Shown in pieces: positions 1-6,965 of a stretch of DNA of 7,057 nucleotides. Source of the DNA: a bacterium (lineage in GTDB: Bacteria; JAHJDO01); assembly GCA_030611945.1 (NCBI GenBank), contig JAUWOV010000081.1, forward strand, positions 1 through 7,057. The letters are read 5' to 3'. A model generated the notes under the pieces. It saw only the letters and a list, made by a program, of their open reading frames with translations, searched no databases and was not told the origin of the DNA. Made by a program: the position numbers and the translations under genes. Within the stretch, counting starts at the first letter, position 1. Every line of letters begins with the position of its first letter.

Positions 1-66
1 CCAGGCATAAAACGTTCTTTGAGTGAATTATAGTGATTTGAAAGGAAATTCTTGGCAGAAATAAGT

Positions 67-87
67 AGATTAGGTAAAAACTAATCT
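67..87 (+). promoter_or_regulatory. Stem-loop in the pstB leader
   Basis: The sequence AGATTAG (67-73) is perfectly complementary to CTAATCT (81-87), giving a 7-bp stem with a 7-nt loop (GTAAAAA). A pyrimidine/T-rich stretch (attttcttt, 91-99) follows a few bases later, so a weak attenuator or terminator is possible; an operator dyad is equally possible. The stem is AU-rich and therefore weak. A 10-codon ORF starting at TTG 52, with an AAAGGA ribosome-binding sequence just before it, ends at TAA 82-84 inside the 3' arm. That arrangement resembles a leader peptide but is unproven. No Pho-box direct repeat was recognised in 1-107. Confidence 0.35.
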
Positions 88-107
88 CGAATTTTCTTTA
101 GATCCCT

Positions 108-836
108 GTGTTTGCCGGTCTAAATAGGAATTTGGGAAAGAACGTAAGCCTTGACATTGAGAAAAACAAGGTTACTGCTATTATTGGACCATCCGGTTGC
201 GGTAAATCCACGCTTATTAGATCTATTAATAGGATGAACGATATCATTCTTGGGATAAAAGTCAAAGGGGCGATTATACTTGATGGAGAAAATGTTTGCG
301 GTGAAGAGATTGATGTAGTTGATGTAAGAAGAAGAATTGGAATGGTCTTTCAAAAATCCAACCCCTTTCCAAAATCTATCTTTGAAAATGTTGCTTACGG
401 ACTTAAAGTCAACGGGTTCACTAATAGAAAAGAAGAAGTCGTGCAAAGGGTTGAGCAATCCCTGAAAGGCGCGGCTCTCTGGAATGAGGTTAAGGACAGA
501 TTGAATGATTCAGCTTTGGATTTATCAGGAGGCCAGCAGCAGCGCCTATGTATTGCCCGCGCATTGGCAGTTGAGCCCGAGGTAGTTCTTTTTGATGAGC
601 CCTGTTCCGCATTGGACCCAACTGCTACAGCAAAGATTGAGGAACTGATTCAAGAGTTAAAAAAGAAATATACCATTGCCATAGTAACCCACAATATGCA
701 GCAAGCAGCCAGAATCTCTGATTTTTGCGCTTTTCTTATGCTTGGAGAGTTGATAGAATTTGATAAGACCGATAAAATGTTTACGGCTCCTTCTAAAAAG
801 GTTACTGAGGATTACATTACGGGAAGATTCGGATAA
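108..836 (+). CDS. pstB: Phosphate ABC transporter ATP-binding protein PstB (abnormal N-terminus)
   Basis: This is the cytoplasmic ATPase that powers high-affinity phosphate import by PstSCAB and, in known systems, transmits transporter state to PhoU and PhoR. With the GTG start, the protein is 242 residues. Walker A is GPSGCGKST (27-35), the Q-loop is around Q82 (FQKSNPFP), the signature LSGGQQQR is 139-146, Walker B plus D-loop is [13 protein letters not shown] (159-171), and the switch histidine is H195 (VTHNM). The C-terminal DYITGRFG ending is typical of PstB, so the family call is firm. The N-terminus is odd. PstB proteins usually have about 15 more residues before Walker A, including the first beta strand and a YYG-like A-loop. 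Here only FAG and a loosely matching stretch remain, with an in-frame TAG at 99-101. No good ribosome-binding site precedes GTG 108. The gene may be 5'-degraded, frameshifted by a sequence error, or genuinely short. The other catalytic motifs are intact. Confidence 0.88.
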   Translation: MFAGLNRNLGKNVSLDIEKNKVTAIIGPSGCGKSTLIRSINRMNDIILGIKVKGAIILDGENVCGEEIDVVDVRRRIGMVFQKSNPFPKSIFENVAYGLKVNGFTNRKEEVVQRVEQSLKGAALWNEVKDRLNDSALDLSGGQQQRLCIARALAVEPEVVLFDEPCSALDPTATAKIEELIQELKKKYTIAIVTHNMQQAARISDFCAFLMLGELIEFDKTDKMFTAPSKKVTEDYITGRFG

Positions 837-860
837 TTTCAATAAAAAAAGAGGTGTGAA

Positions 861-1523
861 ATGAAGAGACATTTTGATGAGGAATTGAAGGAATTAAACA
901 AGCAGTTATTAAAGATGAGCGCTTTCGTTGAGGAATCTATTAGTAGATCAGTAAAGGCGTTGGTAGAGCGCAAAGCTGATTTAGCAGAGGAAGTTATCAA
1001 GTCCGACGAAGCAATAGATATGCTGGAAATAGAAATAGATGAGCTATGCCTTAAGCTTTTTGCGCTTCATCAGCCGGCAGCAGTAGACTTGAGATTTATT
1101 ACTTCAGCAATGAAGATTAATAATGACCTTGAACGTATAGGTGATCAGGCAGTTAATATCGCTGAGCGTACTCAGAAGATAATTAAACAAGCGCTTCTCA
1201 AGCCTTTAATAGATATCCCGCGCATGGCAGCATTAGCCCAGAAGATGGTAAAAGATTCTATTGGCGCTCTGATAAATAAAGATGAGGCGTTAGCCAGAGA
1301 TGTATGCAAGAGAGACAAGAAAGTAGATAACTTAAATGATCAGGTATTCAGAGAGCTCCTAACTTATATGATGCAAGATGCTAAAACAATTACCAGGGCT
1401 GTGGAGCTTATCTTGGTAGGAAGACACTTGGAACGCATAGCTGATCATGCTACGAACATTGCTGAGGACGTTATTTATTTTGTGAAAGGTAAGACAATAA
1501 AACATCATCCGGAAAATGTTTGA
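861..1523 (+). CDS. phoU: Phosphate signalling protein PhoU
   Basis: This is a soluble regulator that, in characterised bacteria, binds PstB and the PhoR kinase and keeps the Pho response off when phosphate is plentiful. It also limits phosphate uptake. The 220-residue product is the usual size and all-helical, with two tandem three-helix PhoU repeats. Each repeat carries the family's metal-cluster motif: DLERIGDQAVNIAE (89-102) and HLERIADHATNIAED (189-203). In the second motif the first acidic position is H189 rather than D, a common variant. The start is well supported by GAGGTG at 851-856, four bases before the ATG. The gene follows pstB by 24 nt, the standard pstB-phoU order, and probably shares its transcript. 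The C-terminal tail (KTIKHHPENV) lies beyond the repeats and is probably unstructured. Confidence 0.95.
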   Translation: MKRHFDEELKELNKQLLKMSAFVEESISRSVKALVERKADLAEEVIKSDEAIDMLEIEIDELCLKLFALHQPAAVDLRFITSAMKINNDLERIGDQAVNIAERTQKIIKQALLKPLIDIPRMAALAQKMVKDSIGALINKDEALARDVCKRDKKVDNLNDQVFRELLTYMMQDAKTITRAVELILVGRHLERIADHATNIAEDVIYFVKGKTIKHHPENV

Positions 1524-1525
1524 TG

Positions 1526-1551
1526 TATAATTCAAAACATAATACTATAAT
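1526..1551 (+). promoter_or_regulatory. Possible promoter region before the response regulator
   Basis: The 66-nt phoU to regulator gap contains two perfect TATAAT hexamers, at 1526-1531 and 1546-1551. A TTGATG at 1520-1525 is a possible -35 for the second, but the 20-nt spacing is longer than optimal; no convincing -35 accompanies the first. AT-rich DNA produces such hexamers by chance, so this is only a candidate for independent expression of the two-component pair. Confidence 0.25.
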
Positions 1552-1589
1552 GACCGAAAAGCAATATTATAAAAAGATGAGAGAAAATA

Positions 1590-2279
1590 ATGAGTAAAGA
1601 AAGAATTTTAATAGTTGAAGATGATAAGAATATTTCAAAGCTTGTTAAATATAATTTAGAAAAGGCAGGCTTCAAATGTGCTGTTACAATAACAGGGGAA
1701 GAAGCCCTAGAGAGTTTAGATAAAGAGCCTGTTGATTTAATTATATTAGACATAATGCTTCCTGAAATGGATGGACTTCAGGTCTGTAAACAGACAAAAC
1801 AGGATAAAAAACTTTCTGCTGTTCCAATAATAATGTTAACAGCTAAAGGCGAAGAAGTGGATAGAATTATTGGATTTGAGCTGGGCGCTGACGATTATGT
1901 CGTTAAACCGTTCAGTCCGAGAGAACTGGTTCTGAGGGTGAAAGCAATCTTAAAGCGAAAAAAATCTCAAGAAGTTACTAAGAACATTTTAGGCGCAGGC
2001 AGACTTATAGCAGATATTACCCGTCACAAAGTAACTGTTGATAAGAAGGAAATAGAATTAACTCTGATGGAATTTAAGCTCTTGGTCACACTCATGCAGA
2101 GAATGGGAAAAGCTCAATCAAGGGATAAATTATTAGATGATGTTTGGGATATAGCTTCTGATGTTACTACCCGTACCATAGATACTCATATCAAACGGCT
2201 GAGACAGAAATTAGGCAAGTCGGGAAAATTCATTGAGACGATAAGAGGAATTGGTTACAGATTCAGTGAAGAAGGATGA
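1590..2279 (+). CDS. phoB: PhoB/PhoP-type response regulator (OmpR family)
   Basis: This is a DNA-binding response regulator, predicted to be phosphorylated by the adjacent PhoR-type kinase and to activate phosphate-starvation genes. The 229-residue protein has a receiver domain at about 4-122, with acidic pocket E10-D11-D12, phosphoacceptor D54 (DLIILD), switch T84 and K106 (YVVKPF). A winged-helix trans_reg_C domain follows at about 136-227, containing the recognition region TTRTIDTHIKRLRQKL and the C-terminal hairpin ETIRGIGYRF. The length is normal. The ATG is preceded by a modest GAGAG purine stretch (1579-1583). An OmpR-family regulator alone could serve other stimuli; the phosphate assignment rests on the neighbours (pstB, phoU and a PhoR-like kinase). 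PhoP is an equally valid name for this class, so the symbol is by context. Confidence 0.88.
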   Translation: MSKERILIVEDDKNISKLVKYNLEKAGFKCAVTITGEEALESLDKEPVDLIILDIMLPEMDGLQVCKQTKQDKKLSAVPIIMLTAKGEEVDRIIGFELGADDYVVKPFSPRELVLRVKAILKRKKSQEVTKNILGAGRLIADITRHKVTVDKKEIELTLMEFKLLVTLMQRMGKAQSRDKLLDDVWDIASDVTTRTIDTHIKRLRQKLGKSGKFIETIRGIGYRFSEEG

Positions 2280-2286
2280 TAGTTTG
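2272..2286 (+). promoter_or_regulatory. Ribosome-binding site deciding the TTG start of the kinase
   Basis: AAGGA at 2272-2276 overlaps the last codons of the response regulator and sits 7 nt before TTG 2284, which lies 4 nt after the regulator's TGA (2277-2279). Two in-frame alternatives further upstream, TTG 2251 and GTG 2266, would overlap the regulator and lack a well-spaced ribosome-binding sequence. TTG 2284 places the first membrane helix right after a short basic N-terminus. The arrangement suggests translational coupling of regulator and kinase. Confidence 0.6.
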
Positions 2287-4068
2287 AGAATAAATATCCA
2301 TTATAAGATTACGTTCGTCTTTGTGCTGATCATTGCTGTCATGCTTTTTGGAATCTATCTTTATCTTAACAAAAGCCTGCGAGAGCACTCCTTTCAGCGT
2401 ATTGAAACAAACCTAATAAAACAAACATCGTTCGCTAAAGCATACATTGAAGAAGATTTTGCAAGTGGAATTCAATCTTATGAACTGGACAAAATAGCTA
2501 ATAAAATTGGCAAGAACTTAGGATTGCGCGTTACTATTATTGGTATTAACGGCACAGTCTTTGGCGATTCAGAGTTAGACGGGGAAAAACTTATTGAGGT
2601 TGAAAATCATCTTTACAGACCTGAAGTTCAACAAGCGCTTAAGCTCGGAATTGGAAAAAGCAGGCGTTTTAGCGCCACTGTAAAAAAGGACATGCTTTAC
2701 ATTGCTTCTGTTTTTGGAAAAGAAAAGACGCATGGTATAGTAAGATTATCTCTGCCGCTTTCTGAAATTGAATTAATATCAAACCACCTAAGAAAAACAT
2801 TAACTATTTCTCTTTTCCTCGCATTCATTCTGGCGGTTATTATTAGTTTTGCCGTCTCATCATTTATATCAAAGCCTGCAAGGGAAATGTCTCTGGCAGC
2901 TAAGGCGGTAGCTAATGGTGATTTCTCTAAAAGGATTCCAATCTCAACAAAAGATGAAATAGGAGACCTTGCAAAGGCATTTAATTTCATGTCTAGCCAA
3001 ATCAAAGCGCGCATTGAGGAAGTGACTACGAGTAAATCCCGATTGGAAGCAGTGCTCTTGAGCATGTTTGAAGGAGTAATGGTTGTTGATATAAAAGGCG
3101 CGATTTTATTAATGAATCAGACTCTTAAAGATTTCCTGCTCGTTAAAGAGGATCCTGCAGGCAAAAAACCACTGGAAGTGATACGTAATATTGAAATTCA
3201 GGAAATTGCCGATAATGGCTTAAAGTTGAAGCAGGGAGTTAAATCCCACGAAATATCTGTATTCCTTCCTGAGGAGAAAATTCTATTACTGCATGCAGCG
3301 CCGATTATCCGTGACGGTAAACCAGAAGGTACGGTTTTGGTATTTCACGACATAACAGGACTGAGACATCTTGAAAAAATTCGTCAGGAATTTGTAGCCA
3401 ATGTTTCTCATGAGCTAAGAACCCCTGTATCAAGCATTAAAGGTTATGCTGAAACCTTGCTGGAAGGAGCGCTGGATGACAAAGAAAATGCCATGGATTT
3501 CTTGAAAATAATTCATTCGGATTCCGAGCGGCTGGCAAGATTAATTGATGACCTTCTGGACTTATCTAAAATAGAATCAGGCAAGCTTAAATCAACTTTA
3601 AAGCAATGTGCTGTTGAACCTATCATTAAAAGAGTGGTTTCCAGCTTGAACAAACAGGCAAAAGATAAATCAATTAAAATTCAGACAGATATTCCTAAAA
3701 ATATGTCTGATGTTTTAGCTGATGAGGCAAGAATTGCTCAAATTCTGTTGAACCTCATAAATAATGCCATAAAATATACTCAAGAAGGAGGCGAAGTCAC
3801 TATATCTGCTAAAGAGAAAGAGGGACTTGTTCAAGTTGATGTTACTGATACAGGCATCGGTATCCTGGAACAAGACATTCCTCGTATCTTTGAACGCTTC
3901 TATCGTGTAGACAAGGCTCGTTCGCGTGAATTAGGCGGAACCGGTTTGGGGCTTTCAATTGTTAAGCATATTGTTCATGCCCATAATGGTCAGGTTTCTG
4001 TTCAAAGCGTATTAGGGCAAGGCTCCGTTTTCAGCTTTACTATTCACAAAAAAATCACTTTCCCGTAG
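2284..4068 (+). CDS. phoR: PhoR-type membrane sensor histidine kinase
   Basis: This is the sensor kinase partner of the upstream response regulator, predicted to sit in the inner membrane. From TTG 2284 it is 594 residues. The order is: TM1 about 9-28; an extracytoplasmic sensor of about 140 residues; TM2 about 172-195; HAMP about 196-248; PAS about 253-359; HisKA with phospho-acceptor H376 in FVANVSHELRTP; then HATPase_c with the N-box NLINNAIK (N494), DTGIGI (522-527), F-box FERFYR and G2 box GGTGLGLS (about 551-558). All catalytic motifs are intact. The TM-sensor-TM-HAMP-PAS-HisKA-HATPase layout matches the PhoR/WalK-like class of Bacillus PhoR rather than the short E. coli PhoR, which lacks a large extracellular loop. 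The specific signal cannot be read from sequence; in Pho systems the PAS region is thought to receive the PhoU/PstB signal. WalK-like envelope sensing remains an alternative, but the neighbours favour phosphate. Confidence 0.87.
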   Translation: MRINIHYKITFVFVLIIAVMLFGIYLYLNKSLREHSFQRIETNLIKQTSFAKAYIEEDFASGIQSYELDKIANKIGKNLGLRVTIIGINGTVFGDSELDGEKLIEVENHLYRPEVQQALKLGIGKSRRFSATVKKDMLYIASVFGKEKTHGIVRLSLPLSEIELISNHLRKTLTISLFLAFILAVIISFAVSSFISKPAREMSLAAKAVANGDFSKRIPISTKDEIGDLAKAFNFMSSQIKARIEEVTTSKSRLEAVLLSMFEGVMVVDIKGAILLMNQTLKDFLLVKEDPAGKKPLEVIRNIEIQEIADNGLKLKQGVKSHEISVFLPEEKILLLHAAPIIRDGKPEGTVLVFHDITGLRHLEKIRQEFVANVSHELRTPVSSIKGYAETLLEGALDDKENAMDFLKIIHSDSERLARLIDDLLDLSKIESGKLKSTLKQCAVEPIIKRVVSSLNKQAKDKSIKIQTDIPKNMSDVLADEARIAQILLNLINNAIKYTQEGGEVTISAKEKEGLVQVDVTDTGIGILEQDIPRIFERFYRVDKARSRELGGTGLGLSIVKHIVHAHNGQVSVQSVLGQGSVFSFTIHKKITFP

Positions 4069-4127
4069 CTTTTTCTCCACATATATAATATATTCTTAAA
4101 AGAAGACAGAAAGATGAGGGGGCAATA

Positions 4128-5036
4128 ATGTTGAACAAGTTGGATTCAATAATGGTCAAGAGCGTCATTGCCATAGATCCTGATAGTAATATTATAGAGG
4201 CTACTAAGTTGATGCGTGATAATAGACTAACCTATATCGTTGTTGTCCGCAGTAATTTACCTGTTGGAATAATCACGGAACAGGATATTGTGAAGATGGT
4301 GGCGAATGGGGAAAGCTTTGAGAAACCTGTTTCAGAAAGAATGTCCCGTCCTCTTATAACGGCAAGCCCAGGAACATTGTTAAAAAAAGCCTTGAATATT
4401 ATGAGAACCAATCATATTCGCCGTCTGCCGATCATTAAGAACGGATCTTTGGTTGGACTTGTGACTGAGACACATTTATTGGTTGCTTCAAGAAGAGCAA
4501 TGGTAGAAATAGAACAAAAACAGCACAAAATGGAAAAGCTGGCTATGAAAGACAAGCTTACAGGGCTGTATAACCGCCGGTATTTTCACAGTGTTATGAA
4601 AAAAGAACTCTACAGAGCAAGGAGATACGGAGCTCTCCTATCTTTGATATTAATAGACATAGATTGTTTTAAAAAAATTAATGATACTTTTGGTCACTCG
4701 GTTGGCGATGCTGTTCTAAAAAAACTTTCTAAGATATTTAAGGACAGCGCCCGTAAAGTTGATACTGTTTTTAGATATGGCGGTGATGAATTTGCCATTA
4801 ACTGTCCTATATCCGGAACACGCTCTGCGCGGATTTTTGCAGAGCGATTAAGAAAAACTATTGAAAAGAAGCAACTCAGATATAACGGAACTAAACTCGC
4901 CGTTACAATAAGCGCAGGTATATGCAAATATACTTCTGTGTACTCAAGCATGGGAAAAATAGTGGAGGGAGCCGACAAGGCTCTTTATCATGCCAAACAA
5001 AACGGCAGAAATCAGGTCTGTGTGGCAGAAGAATAA
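4128..5036 (+). CDS. CBS-domain diguanylate cyclase (GGDEF)
   Basis: This is predicted to be a cytoplasmic enzyme that makes c-di-GMP from two GTP, controlled by a nucleotide-sensing CBS pair. The 302-residue protein has two CBS motifs at about 7-60 and 69-122 (Bateman module), a charged linker helix at about 122-141, then a GGDEF domain starting at DKLTGLYNRRYF (142-153). Key residues are visible: D177/D179 in LIDIDCFKKIND for metal and substrate binding, and the active loop GGDEF at 218-222. An RxxD inhibitory I-site is present as R209-K-V-D212, exactly five residues before GGDEF, so product inhibition is predicted. There are no membrane segments. GAGGGGG at 4116-4122 is a strong ribosome-binding site for ATG 4128. 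The gene lies 59 nt after the kinase on the same strand, so it is probably, but not certainly, in the same operon. CBS pairs often bind adenine nucleotides, but the ligand here is unknown. Confidence 0.92.
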   Translation: MLNKLDSIMVKSVIAIDPDSNIIEATKLMRDNRLTYIVVVRSNLPVGIITEQDIVKMVANGESFEKPVSERMSRPLITASPGTLLKKALNIMRTNHIRRLPIIKNGSLVGLVTETHLLVASRRAMVEIEQKQHKMEKLAMKDKLTGLYNRRYFHSVMKKELYRARRYGALLSLILIDIDCFKKINDTFGHSVGDAVLKKLSKIFKDSARKVDTVFRYGGDEFAINCPISGTRSARIFAERLRKTIEKKQLRYNGTKLAVTISAGICKYTSVYSSMGKIVEGADKALYHAKQNGRNQVCVAEE

Positions 5037-5044
5037 GCATAAAA

Positions 5045-5064
5045 GGGTTCAAAATATTGAACCC
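5045..5064. terminator. Hairpin between convergent genes, likely bidirectional terminator
   Basis: GGGTTCAA (5045-5052) and TTGAACCC (5057-5064) form a perfect 8-bp stem with a 4-nt loop, 8 nt after the cyclase stop codon. On the minus strand the stem is followed by TTTT, so it is a better intrinsic terminator for leftward transcription from the transporter gene. On the plus strand the 3' side (ctacaattat) is only moderately T-rich. Its place between convergent genes supports a terminator role. Confidence 0.6.
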
Positions 5065-5136
5065 CTACAATTATCTACCTCTCAAAAAAATCACACATTA
5101 AAATTCATCTGTCTGGGGCAGGAAAACATCCCCCTA

Positions 5137-5155
5137 GTTTCGCCTCAGGCAAAAC
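5137..5155. repeat. Small inverted repeat in the convergent spacer
   Basis: GTTT-C-GCC and GGC-A-AAAC can pair around a TCA loop with one mismatch. No T-run follows on either strand. It may add to termination of the leftward transporter transcript or be incidental. The rest of the 5037-5200 spacer shows no ORF or RNA gene. Confidence 0.25.
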
Positions 5156-5200
5156 GATAAAACATCATATAGAAAAAACGCAATCTTACTAATTTTTCAG

Positions 5201-6832
5201 TTATTGTGTGCTAGTGTTGCTATCCCACTGAAGTCCGCTAATAACAGCGTCTGCAACATTATTCAGATGATCACCTATCTTTTCAAAGTTGCTCAGAAGA
5301 TCAAGAAAAACAATTCCCGAAACTATATTGCATGCTCTGTTTCTCAATCTGGATGTATGATTATTGCCGAATGTCTCTGTTAATTCATTTATCCTTTTTT
5401 CCCTGCCCCAGACCTTGCGGGCGATTGCAACATCGTTTAACTCAAGCGCATTGATTGTATCCTCCAGCATTGCTGTAACTTCCGAATACATCTCCCCTAA
5501 TTCCTTAATTGCTTTATCGCTAAACGGTAGTTTTTTCTCAATCGCTCTTTCTCCAAGTTCTACGAGGTTTTCAGAGATGTCCCCTACGCGCTCTATATCA
5601 TTAACCGAATGAAGAAGCGCTGGTATCTTCTCCGCCGTCTCCGAGCTCAAGCTCTTTTCAGAAAGCTCAACAAGATAATGGGTTATTGAACTCTGCAGAT
5701 TATCAACGGCATCTTCTTTCTTTATAGCATCATGCATCATATCTATATCCTTTTTGAAAAATCCGTCCATTGCTTTATCAACCATTGTCTTAACCATCTC
5801 AGTCATTCTTACAAGCTCTTTTCGCGCCTGTTCTATTGCTATGGATGGAGTGTTTAACAGATGTGGTTCCAGAAACTTTGGAGCATAATCAAGAGAAGCG
5901 TCTTTTCCCGGCACGATTTTCTCTAATAGTCTGGCACAGAACGCTGTAAATGGCAAAAACAACACAGCGATACCAATATTAAAGATCGTATGCGCGTTGG
6001 CAATCTGTCTTCCAATACTATCTGCTGTACAGACAACCAGTTGTTTATATAGTGGCAAAATAGAGAGTATTATTATTACACCTACTATCTTGAACATAAG
6101 ATGAGCCACAGCTGCCCGACGCGCTCCGACATTAGTCCCAATGCTTGCTAACATCGCAGTTATGCATGTTCCAATATTATCTCCAAGCAATAACGGAATC
6201 GCTGCATTTATATTAATAAGCCCTCCCATGCCAAGCGCCATAGTAAGACCTACTGTTGCGCTACTGCTCTGAACAACCACGGTTAGAATCGTCCCGGCAA
6301 GCACTCCTAAAATAGGTGTCCTGCTAAAATTAATGAGCATCTCTTTTGCTGCCTGGCTATTACTCAAGTGCCGCACAGTATCCGTCATAATACTCAAGCC
6401 AAGAAACAAAACGCCAAATCCAAATATGGCCAGACCTATTTGTTTTGGCACACGCTTCTTGCAGAAAAAATGTAATGCAAAGCCTATTCCAATGACAGGA
6501 AGCACATAATGGGTTATTTTAAAAGCAATAATTTGAGCAGTAATTGTTGTTCCTATGTCTGCTCCAAGTATAACGCCCAGAGATTGTCTTAAAGTCATAA
6601 GACCGGCATTAACAAAGCCAACTACCATAACTGTTGTTGCGCTGCTTGACTGAATAATACTGGTAATTCCTGCGCCGGCCAGTAAGCCGAAAAAAGCCTT
6701 ATTTGTTATCATGCCCAGTATTTTTCTCATCTTATCTCCAGCTGCTTTCTGGAGAGCATCACTCATTATGTGAATGCCATAGAGAAATAACCCGAGCCCA
6801 CCAACTGTGCCGAAAATTATGTCTTTTATCAT
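5201..6832 (-). CDS. Na+/phosphate cotransporter with C-terminal PhoU domain (NptA/YjbB type)
   Basis: This is an inner-membrane sodium-coupled phosphate transporter of the PNaS family. The 543-residue protein matches the length of E. coli YjbB. The membrane part (about 4-303) contains the two inverted family repeats, each with a QSSSAT motif (61-66 and 188-193), followed by GADIGTT (90-96) and GDNIGTC (217-223); these form the predicted Na+/phosphate site. A cytoplasmic PhoU-like helical domain follows at about 330-533, with motifs DIERVGDISENLVE (412-425) and FEKIGDHLNNVAD (516-528). All expected motifs are intact. The ATG reads leftward from 6832, with AGGA 12 nt before it, a longer spacing than usual. 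The gene is convergent to the pho cluster and has its own promoter. YjbB has been implicated in phosphate export, so import versus export cannot be settled from sequence. The symbol is left blank because nptA and yjbB are both used for this group. Confidence 0.93.
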   Translation of the reverse strand: MIKDIIFGTVGGLGLFLYGIHIMSDALQKAAGDKMRKILGMITNKAFFGLLAGAGITSIIQSSSATTVMVVGFVNAGLMTLRQSLGVILGADIGTTITAQIIAFKITHYVLPVIGIGFALHFFCKKRVPKQIGLAIFGFGVLFLGLSIMTDTVRHLSNSQAAKEMLINFSRTPILGVLAGTILTVVVQSSSATVGLTMALGMGGLININAAIPLLLGDNIGTCITAMLASIGTNVGARRAAVAHLMFKIVGVIIILSILPLYKQLVVCTADSIGRQIANAHTIFNIGIAVLFLPFTAFCARLLEKIVPGKDASLDYAPKFLEPHLLNTPSIAIEQARKELVRMTEMVKTMVDKAMDGFFKKDIDMMHDAIKKEDAVDNLQSSITHYLVELSEKSLSSETAEKIPALLHSVNDIERVGDISENLVELGERAIEKKLPFSDKAIKELGEMYSEVTAMLEDTINALELNDVAIARKVWGREKRINELTETFGNNHTSRLRNRACNIVSGIVFLDLLSNFEKIGDHLNNVADAVISGLQWDSNTSTQ

Positions 6833-6870
6833 TGTTTAATTATGTCCTTTTTCCGCTTAACATAAATTAT

Positions 6871-6899
6871 ATTATAAAACAAATCTTGTTTAAAATCAA
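6871..6899 (-). promoter_or_regulatory. Sigma-70-type promoter for the Na+/phosphate transporter
   Basis: Read on the minus strand, TTGATT (6899-6894) is followed after exactly 17 nt by a perfect TATAAT (6876-6871). The predicted transcript start is near 6863-6865, giving a leader of about 30 nt. The -35 matches consensus at four of six positions. This is the best promoter seen in the window and supports independent control of the transporter. Confidence 0.65.
6877..6891. promoter_or_regulatory. Dyad operator candidate inside the transporter promoter
   Basis: AAACAA (6877-6882) and TTGTTT (6886-6891) are a perfect inverted repeat around ATC and fill nearly all of the -35/-10 spacer. A repressor or activator binding here would directly control the promoter. 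It is not a PhoB direct repeat, so the factor is unknown. AT-rich composition makes chance occurrence possible. Confidence 0.35.
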
Positions 6900-6925
6900 A
6901 AAAAATTACTACTACATATGGAAAT

Positions 6926-6944
6926 GGTAAGATACATCCTTACC
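6926..6944. repeat. Short inverted repeat upstream of the transporter promoter
   Basis: GGTAAG (6926-6931) and CTTACC (6939-6944) are perfect inverted arms around the 7-nt loop ATACATC. The site lies 27 nt upstream of the -35 on the minus strand, within reach of an upstream operator. No T-run follows on either strand, so it is not a terminator. Confidence 0.3.
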
Positions 6945-6965
6945 CCCTAGGTGGAGGATACAAGG

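Noticed and set aside
1-107. End of pstA upstream of pstB
   Set aside because: All three forward frames are broken by early stops and show no hydrophobic PstA-type C-terminus.
2697-3065. 122-codon minus-strand ORF within the kinase gene
   Set aside because: It lies wholly antisense to the TM2-HAMP coding region, whose frame is well supported; its protein resembles no family.
4081-4095. TATAAT at 4084-4089 as a promoter for the CBS-GGDEF gene
   Set aside because: It sits in an alternating AT stretch and no -35-like hexamer occurs at 16-19 nt upstream.
4694-4978. 94-codon minus-strand ORF within the GGDEF domain
   Set aside because: It is a complement shadow of a conserved catalytic domain.
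5113-5137. CTGGGG / CCCCTAG pairing as a second terminator in the convergent spacer
   Set aside because: The stem is only about four contiguous pairs plus a bulge, with a long loop and no T-run.
6703-6930. 75-codon plus-strand ORF overlapping the transporter start and its promoter
   Set aside because: It is antisense to the firmly identified transporter, runs through its promoter, has no recognisable domain, and ends in low-complexity K/N/Y residues.
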